Positions 30,674 to 38,312 of a stretch of DNA of 64,000 bases are shown piece after piece. The position numbers were made by a program, and so were the translations under genes. The notes under the pieces are model-generated. The model worked only from the letters and a program-made list of their open reading frames with translations, made no database searches and was not told the DNA's origin. Position 1 is the stretch's first letter, and every line of letters begins with the position of its first letter. Origin of the DNA: an uncultured Pelagibacteraceae bacterium (GTDB taxonomy: Bacteria; Pseudomonadota; Alphaproteobacteria; Pelagibacterales; Pelagibacteraceae); NCBI GenBank assembly GCA_902578775.1, contig CACHEF010000005.1, positions 1-64,000 of the forward strand. Reading direction: 5' to 3'.

Positions 30674-31624
30674 TTAATTTAATTTTTTTGGAACTTTGAA
30701 AACCACATCTTCTTTTATGATTTCTACCTCATCTATACTAACTTTAAATCTATTTTTTAATTCCTTTATAAAATTATCAACTAGAATTTCTGGTGCCGAT
30801 GCTCCTGAAGAAATACCAATTGTATTTGAATTTTCGATTAAATCGAATGGAATTTCACTTTGTGAATGGATTAATAGAGAATTTGAACATCCAGATTTTT
30901 TTGCAACTTCAACCAATCTAACAGAATTTGAGGAATTCCTACTGCCAATTACAAAAAATAGATCACATTTTTTTGCTATATTCTTAACAGCCATCTGTCT
31001 ATTAGTTGTTGCATAACAAATATCCTCTTTTGCAGGTTCTTTAATATCAGGAAATTTTTCTTTTAATATTTTAATTATGTCTCTTGTATCATCAACTGAT
31101 AAAGTAGTTTGAGTAACAAAAGAAATTCTTTTATTTCTAGTGCTATATTTTTTTGCTTCATCCTCATTTTGAATGAGATCAATAGATCCCTTGGGTAATT
31201 GACCCATTGTGCCAACAACTTCAGGGTGGTTTTGATGTCCAATTAAAATTAAATGATAACCAGCTTTGTAAAGATTTTCAGCTTCTCTATGTACTTTTGA
31301 TACTAGAGGGCATGTAGCATCAACATAAGTCATATTATAATTCTTTGCATCTTCTGGTATTTTTTTTGGCACACCATGTGCTGAAAAGATGACTGGTCTT
31401 GATTTATCTTCTATCTCCTCAAGCTCTTCTACAAAGATAGCGCCTTTGCTTTTTAAATCATCCACTACAAATTTGTTATGAACTATTTCATGACGAACAT
31501 AAACTGGGGCTCCATATTTTTGAATTGATTTTTCAACAATTTCTATAGCTCTTTCTACACCAGCACAAAAACCTCTAGGGGCAGATAATAATATTTTTAA
31601 TTCCTTATTTTTCATTTTTTTCAA
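30674..31624 (-). CDS. ispH: 4-hydroxy-3-methylbut-2-enyl diphosphate reductase
   Basis: Fe-S enzyme making IPP and DMAPP, the last step of the MEP pathway. The 316 residues carry the three cluster cysteines in A-P-R-G-F-C20-A-G-V, V-D-A-T-C-P-L-V and D-I-C-Y-A-T-T-N-R-Q. Starts inside the blh gene (20-bp overlap), so it follows the retinal genes on what may be one transcript. Confidence 0.97.
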   Translation of the reverse strand: MKKMKNKELKILLSAPRGFCAGVERAIEIVEKSIQKYGAPVYVRHEIVHNKFVVDDLKSKGAIFVEELEEIEDKSRPVIFSAHGVPKKIPEDAKNYNMTYVDATCPLVSKVHREAENLYKAGYHLILIGHQNHPEVVGTMGQLPKGSIDLIQNEDEAKKYSTRNKRISFVTQTTLSVDDTRDIIKILKEKFPDIKEPAKEDICYATTNRQMAVKNIAKKCDLFFVIGSRNSSNSVRLVEVAKKSGCSNSLLIHSQSEIPFDLIENSNTIGISSGASAPEILVDNFIKELKNRFKVSIDEVEIIKEDVVFKVPKKLN

Positions 31625-32540
31625 TTAAATATTCGAGCAATATATGTGGAAAGGTTAAAGACGCCAAACCTATAAATATAATTTTAAGAACTGAACTGTC
31701 AAAATTGTAAGTATTATTTAATAAAAATAGTCCTAAAAAACAAAAAGTAGCAGTAACAATTGTTAGTGGCAAAGCTTTTTTTGTAAAAATTTTTAAGCCA
31801 TTGGTAAGGTCATTATTATCTAATTCATACACTAGAGAAATACTGTGTCTAATAGAATGTAAAAAACAGAAATATACTGTAAATGCTACTAAGGGAGAAA
31901 AATAAAAATTTATAATCAAAATAGAGAAATAATCTAAAAAAATTGTGAAATTTTTAAGCTCAAAATTTTTAATAAATAATATAATACTTGATAAAGTTGA
32001 TAGCATAATACCATAAAACAAAATTTTATTTGACTCTATAAAATTTAAGAACTCGTAGAAAGACTCATTATCTATTAGTAATAATTTAAATATGGATATT
32101 GTCTCATCAAAATGAAAGTACATTGGAGCAAAAATTATTAATGTGCCTTTTAGGAAAAAAAATAATTGATTAAGATATGAATTTTCAACAATTAAAAATT
32201 GAGTATCCTCTTTACCAAAATGATGTGATGCTATTATCAAAAAAATTATTAGAGAAATTGTAGGCATGATTATCCAAAAAAATATAACACTCAGAGAGAT
32301 TAAAATGTATGACAAATAAAAAATTACAAAGTTATTAATCCCATAAATTTGAAAAAGTTTTCTTCCTTTGAGATTATCGAGTGAACCATGCGAAACACCA
32401 ATACTCAAAATTAAAAATAAACAAATTAATGGAGAAATTGTAAAATAGGAAATTTTAAATGCAATTACAGAAAAAATATTACAAAATAAAAAAAAGATAA
32501 AAGAATGATTGAAATTTATTTTTTTAATCTGACTATTCAT
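31605..32540 (-). CDS. blh: Brp/Blh-type beta-carotene 15,15'-dioxygenase
   Basis: Cleaves beta-carotene into two retinals, the chromophore of proteorhodopsin. The 311-residue integral membrane protein has about eight helices and the family His pattern: G-V-S-H-G-S-L-D-N, A-S-H-H-F-G-K-E-D and C-F-L-H-S-I-R-H. Downstream of crtY by 12 bp. No rhodopsin gene is in the window, but this enzyme makes one likely elsewhere in the genome. Confidence 0.93.
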   Translation of the reverse strand: MNSQIKKINFNHSFIFFLFCNIFSVIAFKISYFTISPLICLFLILSIGVSHGSLDNLKGRKLFQIYGINNFVIFYLSYILISLSVIFFWIIMPTISLIIFLIIASHHFGKEDTQFLIVENSYLNQLFFFLKGTLIIFAPMYFHFDETISIFKLLLIDNESFYEFLNFIESNKILFYGIMLSTLSSIILFIKNFELKNFTIFLDYFSILIINFYFSPLVAFTVYFCFLHSIRHSISLVYELDNNDLTNGLKIFTKKALPLTIVTATFCFLGLFLLNNTYNFDSSVLKIIFIGLASLTFPHILLEYLIEKNEK

Positions 32541-32552
32541 TTCTCTAAGTAA

Positions 32553-33620
32553 CTAATAAAATAAAGCTTTAATAAAAGTTATTTTTGGCATTTTTAGAAT
32601 TATAGACAAATCTTCCAAAAAATTACTTTTATTAGATAAAAATTTTATAACAGCCTTTGGCGAGCACTTAAACATTTTAAAGAAAATTTCAGGCATCATC
32701 TCAGGGTTTTTATCTAGAACCCTTAAAAAGATATCATCTAAGTATTGATATTTTTTGTTTATCTCAAATTTTTTAGCATTTGAAATATTTTCAATATTTT
32801 TACATATGTATTTACTGTGTTCCTGAATATTAAGAAAAGTATAACCTGTACTTAATCTAGTCATACCTCCAGCAGTTCCAATATTTATTTTGTTTTTTTC
32901 TTTTTCATATGTTGGGTAGAATAAAGGTATTGCACCTTCCTCTTTATAAATGATTTTGTAATTTTTTAATTTTAAATAATTTTCGATATAATCTTTTATT
33001 TGACTATCATAATCTTTTTGAAAACCGTCATTCATCCTTGATAGCCAAGTAGTTTCAATTAAAGCTGTTTTTTTTGAGTAAGGAAGTGTATAAAAAAAAT
33101 GAACACTTTCTCTTTGATCACAATCAAAATCCATAAGATTAAAGATCCCATCATCAAAAAAATTATTTTGAGTCTCAATTTCCACACCACAAAAATGTTG
33201 CCAAAGGTTACGATCATCTTTTTTAATCGTTGGAACACTATTAAAAACAAATGAATTTTTTGAATTAATTTCACTTATATCTTTAAAGAAATAAATATTT
33301 TTGTTTTCCTTTATTTTATTATTAATTTTTTCATAGAATAAGCCGCTATCAATACTTTGGTATGGATAACTGATACATTCTAAATGATTAGTTTTTTTTG
33401 GAATATTAATTGTAAAATTTTTCCAACTTTTCTTAACACAATCATCAAAATTATGAGCCGCCACCTTCCAAAAAGACCAGGTTTTATCCTTTTTATATTC
33501 TATTCTTGGTTCTATAATGGCTAAAGTTTTATCCTTTAATTTTTCATTTATTTCAAGTTCATATGCGAGCGATAAGCCCGCACAACCAGCTCCAATTATA
33601 ATATAATCAAATTCTTTCAT
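32553..33620 (-). CDS. crtY: Lycopene beta-cyclase
   Basis: FAD-dependent cyclase that turns lycopene into beta-carotene. The 355 residues begin with Y-I-I-I-G-A-G-C-A-G-L-S-L-A, have the N-terminal half motif W-S-F-W, and G-T-A-G-G-M-T-R-L-S-T-G-Y in the C-terminal third. Length is typical of CrtY. Overlaps crtB by 14 bp. Confidence 0.93.
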   Translation of the reverse strand: MKEFDYIIIGAGCAGLSLAYELEINEKLKDKTLAIIEPRIEYKKDKTWSFWKVAAHNFDDCVKKSWKNFTINIPKKTNHLECISYPYQSIDSGLFYEKINNKIKENKNIYFFKDISEINSKNSFVFNSVPTIKKDDRNLWQHFCGVEIETQNNFFDDGIFNLMDFDCDQRESVHFFYTLPYSKKTALIETTWLSRMNDGFQKDYDSQIKDYIENYLKLKNYKIIYKEEGAIPLFYPTYEKEKNKINIGTAGGMTRLSTGYTFLNIQEHSKYICKNIENISNAKKFEINKKYQYLDDIFLRVLDKNPEMMPEIFFKMFKCSPKAVIKFLSNKSNFLEDLSIILKMPKITFIKALFY

Positions 33621-34458
33621 CTAAATTTATTTCTTCACTTATTAAACTATGATCATGTTGTATTTGATCATCTTTTTTATAACTGAATGATAGTTTAATT
33701 AAGTCAAATATTGATAGAAAAGTCTCTAAGATTTTTTCTGCATTTGAGACATATATCTTTCCTGAATTTTGATAATTTTGCAAATTTTTTTTGCTCAAAA
33801 TTTTATATCCTATTTTTCTATAAATTCTTCTAGCAACCAAAATAGAAAAACGAAAACTTATTGGTATCTCTTTAATTGAGTAAAATGAACTTTTATAAAA
33901 AGTATCAGCAAGATTAATAGTAGATGAAATTTCTTCAAAATTTTCATTTATATAGAAACGATTGTTTTTTGAGTCTTCAATTACATCTCTTGATATGTTA
34001 GTAAGCTGCATTGCAATTCCGAGGTCGATAGCTGACTTTAGTGAACTTTTTTTATTTACTTTTAAAATTTTTGCCATCATTAACCCTACGGTTCCAGCCA
34101 CTCTGTAAGAGTAAATCAACAATTCTTTTCTTGAATTTAATTTAACTTTGTCTTTAATATCTGATTTAATTCCAAATAATAAATCTTGAACAATTTTCAA
34201 AGATATTTTGAACTCTTTAATAAGATCCCACATATTTTTGATAATAGGATCATTGAATTTTTTTTGATTAAAATCATTTTCAAACTGATTAATTTTTTTT
34301 TTTTTACTTTCTATTTCACCATCATCATCTGCAATATTGTCTGCAACTCTGCAAAAATCATACAAAGCTGAACATTTTTTTAATGTTTCTTTAGGTAAAA
34401 AAAAACCCGCCCAATAAAATGATTTAGCGTAAACAGATAAGTAACTTTTATCGGACAT
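33607..34458 (-). CDS. crtB: Phytoene synthase
   Basis: Condenses two geranylgeranyl diphosphates into phytoene. The 283 residues hold the first Asp-rich site (R-V-A-D-N-I-A-D-D) near residue 37 and the second, Q-L-T-N-I-S-R-D-V-I-E-D, near residue 150, followed by N-R-F-Y-I. One-base overlap with crtI. Confidence 0.95.
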   Translation of the reverse strand: MSDKSYLSVYAKSFYWAGFFLPKETLKKCSALYDFCRVADNIADDDGEIESKKKKINQFENDFNQKKFNDPIIKNMWDLIKEFKISLKIVQDLLFGIKSDIKDKVKLNSRKELLIYSYRVAGTVGLMMAKILKVNKKSSLKSAIDLGIAMQLTNISRDVIEDSKNNRFYINENFEEISSTINLADTFYKSSFYSIKEIPISFRFSILVARRIYRKIGYKILSKKNLQNYQNSGKIYVSNAEKILETFLSIFDLIKLSFSYKKDDQIQHDHSLISEEINLDERI

Positions 34459-35918
34459 TATAAAATTTTATCTAATACTTTTGCAGAAGAAAGTACTCCT
34501 GGTACACCAGCGCCCGGATGAGTACCGGCTCCTACGAAGTAAAGTCCATCATATATCTCTGATTTGTTGTGAAATCTAAAATAAGCAGATTGGGAAAATT
34601 TAGGCTGAATTGAAAAACCTGAACCATATTTAGTATTTAAATCTTTTTCAAAGTAATCTGGTGTTAGATAAAAATCTTCAACTATATTTTCTCTAAGGTT
34701 TGGCATTAAATCTTTTTCCATTTTATCAATTACTAAATTTTTCATTTTTTCTCCTTCATCCGACCAATTAATTTTTGACTGGTTATTTGGCACTGGAACT
34801 AAAACATAAAAACAATCTTGATTTGCAGGAGCCATAGACTTGTCAGTAGCAGATGGTCTGTGAAGGTAATAACTTATATCGTTATTCAATTTTTTATTTT
34901 CAAATATATCATCAAGATGTTCTTTGTACTTATTGCCAAATTTTATTGTATGATGTTCTATATCACTATAAGTTTTTTTTGTTCCAAAATAGTAAACGAA
35001 TAATCCCATAGAATATTCCATTCTATTTTTTTTCCATTTAAACATGATTGAATTATTTTTATTTCCATTTAACATTTTTTCATAAACAGCAGGAGGATCT
35101 GCATTACATATAATATTGTTAGCTTCTATTATAGATTGATCATTTAATTGAACACCAGTTACCTTATTTGTATTGGAAATAATCTTTGTTACTTCATGAC
35201 CTTTTATTATTTCTATACCCACTTCATTCATAAGTTTCTCAAAACCTTTTATAATATTACCGGTTCCACCCATCGAATAATGTATTCCCCATTTTTTTTC
35301 TAAATATAAAATTAGTCCATAAATAGAAGTTGTTGTAAAAGGATTACCTCCAACTAAAAGTGGATGCATACTAAGCATTCTTCTTAATTTTTCATTTTTT
35401 ATGTAAGATGAAACTAATGAGTAAACTGATTTATAACTTTTTAGTTTTAATAATGCTGGTAATTGCTGCATCATCATAAAAGGTTTATCAAATGGTACAT
35501 CTGCAAGTTCCGTAAAGCCTTTGTCAAAAATTTTCTTAGTAAAATTTACTAATTTTTCATAACCTTTAACATCGTCTTTATTTATTTTTTCAATTTGTTT
35601 TTTCATCTCATTCTCATCACCCGAATAATTAAATTTTGAGTTGTCTTCAAAAACAAACTGATACCAAATTTTCAGTGGAGAAAGTTCAATATAATCTTTT
35701 GGATCTTTATTAAATAATTTAAATAATTCATTTATTAGATAGGGCGCTGTAATTACCGTTGGACCTCCATCATAAGTAAAACCGTTTTTTTTAAATACTC
35801 TTGCTCTACCTCCAAGATCTTGATGCTTTTCAATTATAACAACCTTATGGCCTTTGGCCTTGAGTCGAAGAGCAGCAGCAATGCCACCAAAACCTGAACC
35901 TATTACAACAGAATTCAT
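34458..35918 (-). CDS. crtI: Phytoene desaturase
   Basis: FAD enzyme that introduces double bonds into phytoene, giving lycopene. The 486 residues start V-V-I-G-S-G-F-G-G-I-A-A-A and have the D-G-G-P-T-V-I motif. They end with the C-terminal bacterial-desaturase signature Y-F-V-G-A-G-T-H-P-G-A-G-V-P-G-V. First of the retinal genes, 39 bp after the atpF stop, with no GC-rich terminator between them. Confidence 0.96.
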   Translation of the reverse strand: MNSVVIGSGFGGIAAALRLKAKGHKVVIIEKHQDLGGRARVFKKNGFTYDGGPTVITAPYLINELFKLFNKDPKDYIELSPLKIWYQFVFEDNSKFNYSGDENEMKKQIEKINKDDVKGYEKLVNFTKKIFDKGFTELADVPFDKPFMMMQQLPALLKLKSYKSVYSLVSSYIKNEKLRRMLSMHPLLVGGNPFTTTSIYGLILYLEKKWGIHYSMGGTGNIIKGFEKLMNEVGIEIIKGHEVTKIISNTNKVTGVQLNDQSIIEANNIICNADPPAVYEKMLNGNKNNSIMFKWKKNRMEYSMGLFVYYFGTKKTYSDIEHHTIKFGNKYKEHLDDIFENKKLNNDISYYLHRPSATDKSMAPANQDCFYVLVPVPNNQSKINWSDEGEKMKNLVIDKMEKDLMPNLRENIVEDFYLTPDYFEKDLNTKYGSGFSIQPKFSQSAYFRFHNKSEIYDGLYFVGAGTHPGAGVPGVLSSAKVLDKIL

Positions 35919-35957
35919 TTTTATAATTTATAGCTTTTTTAAAAAATTGTAAGGTTA

Positions 35958-36455
35958 TTATGAGTTAATTTTTTTTAACTCTTCCTTAGTTTCGTCCAGA
36001 TTTTTTTGAAACAGTGTATCTAGCTTTGATTTATCAACAGATGTGGTAATAATTTTTTTAACGGAGTCTACAGCAATTTTAATTGACGCATCTTTAATTT
36101 CTTTAATAGCATTTTCTTTCATTTGATTAATTTTATTTTCAGCCAAATTTTTCTTTAAATCAGATGATTTATGAAATTTATCATTTAATTCAATAATCAT
36201 CTTATCGCTATCTTTCCTTGCTTGATCAAGAATTTCATTTTTTGCATTATTAGCTGTATCAAGTTTTTTTTGAGCGTTATCTAATAGAGTTTTTGCTTCT
36301 GTCCTTAATTTTTCGCTTTCATCAATTTCGTTTTTTATGTCTGATATTAGTTTATTTAGGATTTCATTTATTTTTTGTGGCACCTTTAGATATATTAAGC
36401 CCCCAAAGAAAAGTACAAAAGAGACCGCCACCCAAAATGTTGAATCAATTACCAT
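35958..36455 (-). CDS. atpF: ATP synthase F0 subunit b
   Basis: Peripheral-stalk subunit linking F0 to F1. The ATG at 36455 (protein M-V-I-D-S-T-F-W, 165 residues) is chosen because GGAG lies 9 bases upstream; the frame is open to 36488. One N-terminal helix (V-A-V-S-F-V-L-F-F-G-G-L) is followed by a long coiled coil rich in Lys, Glu and Ala. Starts within the end of the b' gene (11-bp overlap). Confidence 0.93.
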   Translation of the reverse strand: MVIDSTFWVAVSFVLFFGGLIYLKVPQKINEILNKLISDIKNEIDESEKLRTEAKTLLDNAQKKLDTANNAKNEILDQARKDSDKMIIELNDKFHKSSDLKKNLAENKINQMKENAIKEIKDASIKIAVDSVKKIITTSVDKSKLDTLFQKNLDETKEELKKINS

Positions 36456-37035
36456 AATATTTGTCTCCATTTCTTTTTGACAGATCATCTACTATTGCAG
36501 AAATACTACTATTGTTTACTTCTGCACCAATAAGCTTTTGTGTTAATTCTGATGCTGTTTCAATTGCTATTTTATTAATTTTAATTGGAGCATCTTTTCT
36601 TAGTTTATTAATTTCATTCTCAGCTTTAACAATTTCCTCATCAATTTGTTTGTCCAAAACATCTCTTTTAGCATTTATATCTTTCAATACTTTTTCTCTT
36701 GCTTGATTAAAAATATTTTTGGCCTCAATTTTACTTTTAGTAATAATTTCCTCGTACTCTTTTAATTTCGCATCACTTTCTTTCCTTTGCTTGTCTGCAG
36801 CCTCAATATTATCTGAAATTTGTGATTTTCTAGACTCTAAATTTGAGCTAATTTTCGGTAATATTAATTTTGATAAAACAACATATAAAATACCAAAAGT
36901 TATCGTTAACCAGAAAATCTGAGAAACCCAAAACTCAGGATCTAATTGAGGCATACCTCCACTTTCAGCTCCAAAAACTTTCTTGTGTGTGAGAAAGCTA
37001 AAAAATACTGAATGATAAATAATTTTTTTAATCAT
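36445..37035 (-). CDS. atpF': ATP synthase F0 subunit b'
   Basis: Second peripheral-stalk subunit, found in alphaproteobacteria, cyanobacteria and chloroplasts. The 196 residues have the typical G-G-M-P-Q-L-D-P-E-F-W-V-S-Q-I-F-W-L start, a single helix (T-F-G-I-L-Y-V-V-L-S) and a coiled coil. The N-terminal 25 residues before G-G-M could be a signal-like extension, and the true start could be later. Lies 6 bp from atpE. Confidence 0.93.
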   Translation of the reverse strand: MIKKIIYHSVFFSFLTHKKVFGAESGGMPQLDPEFWVSQIFWLTITFGILYVVLSKLILPKISSNLESRKSQISDNIEAADKQRKESDAKLKEYEEIITKSKIEAKNIFNQAREKVLKDINAKRDVLDKQIDEEIVKAENEINKLRKDAPIKINKIAIETASELTQKLIGAEVNNSSISAIVDDLSKRNGDKYYGN

Positions 37036-37041
37036 TCAAAT

Positions 37042-37269
37042 CTAAAACGCAAAGAGAATAATTAGTGCAACAACTAATCCAAAAAGACCAGTCGCCTCTG
37101 CAAGTGCAAATCCTAATAATAAGTTAGGAAACTGTTTTTGTGCTGCAGATGGATTTCTCATTGCACCCGATAAATAATTTCCAAAAATTATTCCAATTCC
37201 CACACCGGCACCTGCCAGAGCAATTGCTGCTAGTCCTGCACCGATCATTTTTGCTGCTTCTAATTCCAT
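37042..37269 (-). CDS. atpE: ATP synthase F0 subunit c
   Basis: Proteolipid ring subunit that carries ions through F0. The 75 residues form two hydrophobic helices with a polar loop (A-M-R-N-P-S-A-A) and the ion-binding carboxylate in A-L-A-E-A-T-G-L-F. No Na+-type ligand set is evident, so proton coupling is inferred. Preceded by AGGAGGA (complement of 37271-37277), a strong ribosome site that fits the high copy of this subunit. Confidence 0.97.
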   Translation of the reverse strand: MELEAAKMIGAGLAAIALAGAGVGIGIIFGNYLSGAMRNPSAAQKQFPNLLLGFALAEATGLFGLVVALIILFAF

Positions 37270-37287
37270 TATATCCTCCTATATTAA

Positions 37288-38022
37288 TTAATGGTGTAAG
37301 TTTAATGCATCATTTAAATAGATGCAGGTTAAGATTGCAAAAACATATGCTTGAAGAAAAGCAACTAATATCTCCAAACCAGTTAAAGCAACCGAAAAAC
37401 TCAGTGGAAGCCATCCACCTACTATTCCAAGACTTATTACAAAGCCTCCGAAAACTTTCATCATAGTATGACCAGCCATCATGTTTGCAAATAGTCTTAC
37501 TGATAAGCTTACTGGTCTGCTTAAGTAAGAAATTATTTCAATAACCACAATTAATGGAAGTAGAACTGCAGGCACACCACTTGGAACAAATAACCTCAGG
37601 TAACCAAATCCATGTTTAATAAAACCAATAATTGTAACTCCTATAAAAATAAATGCCGCTAAAATAAAAGTCACTATAATGTGGCTAGTTACTGTAAAAG
37701 AGTAAGGTATCATACCAAACATATTGCAAAATAAAACAAACATAAACAAAGAAAAAATAAATGCAAAATATGGTTTTGCTTTTGAACCTGCTGTATCACT
37801 TATCATTTTAGTTATAAATGTATAACTAAGTTCAGCCAGTAGCTGAAGTTTGTTTGGTAAAAGAGAGTTTTTTTTTGATCCTAAATTAAAAATTATTAAT
37901 ATTGCTAACGAGCTAACAACCATAAATAAACTCGCATTAGTAAAAGAGATATCAAATGCTCCTATCTTTATTTCTGGACCAATTCGATAAACCTCGAATT
38001 GTGTCATTGGATTTGCTGCCAT
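37288..38022 (-). CDS. atpB: ATP synthase F0 subunit a
   Basis: Forms the ion half-channels next to the c ring. The 244 residues have five or six helices, the essential Arg in L-S-V-R-L-F-A-N-M-M-A-G-H near residue 175, and the N-terminal N-P-M-T-Q-F-E-V. Lies 8 bp from atpI and 18 bp from atpE. Confidence 0.96.
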   Translation of the reverse strand: MAANPMTQFEVYRIGPEIKIGAFDISFTNASLFMVVSSLAILIIFNLGSKKNSLLPNKLQLLAELSYTFITKMISDTAGSKAKPYFAFIFSLFMFVLFCNMFGMIPYSFTVTSHIIVTFILAAFIFIGVTIIGFIKHGFGYLRLFVPSGVPAVLLPLIVVIEIISYLSRPVSLSVRLFANMMAGHTMMKVFGGFVISLGIVGGWLPLSFSVALTGLEILVAFLQAYVFAILTCIYLNDALNLHH

Positions 38023-38030
38023 ATAAAAAA

Positions 38031-38306
38031 CTATTTTTGCATATTCTTAGCTGACTTGATCACGTTTATTATTCCAGCAATCACTCCAACAAAAAAAAAT
38101 ATTATTATTAACCAAGGTTTAGTACCAAAGGTCTTGTCCAAAATAAACCCAATAATTGTCCCTACTGCAACTGCAGATACTAATTCTGTACTGAGCTTAA
38201 AAGCGGCACCAATAGAGGAGGAATTTTGGTTATTGTCTCTTAGATTTTTCTTTGAAAGCTTATCTTTTGCAATCTGTAAGCGAGTTTTGAACTGATCTTT
38301 TGACAT
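38031..38306 (-). CDS. atpI: ATP synthase assembly protein AtpI
   Basis: A 91-residue membrane protein with two helices (A-V-A-V-G-T-I-I-G-F-I-L and P-W-L-I-I-I-F-F-F-V-G-V) after a charged N terminus. AtpI proteins aid c-ring assembly or Mg2+ supply. First gene of the F0 operon; it starts 6 bp after the smc stop, so F0 transcription may begin within or before smc. Confidence 0.87.
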   Translation of the reverse strand: MSKDQFKTRLQIAKDKLSKKNLRDNNQNSSSIGAAFKLSTELVSAVAVGTIIGFILDKTFGTKPWLIIIFFFVGVIAGIINVIKSAKNMQK

Positions 38307-38312
38307 TGAATT

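Noticed and set aside
35935-35946. TTTTTTAAAAAA palindrome between atpF and crtI as a terminator
   Set aside because: It has no GC pairs and is ordinary for this base composition.
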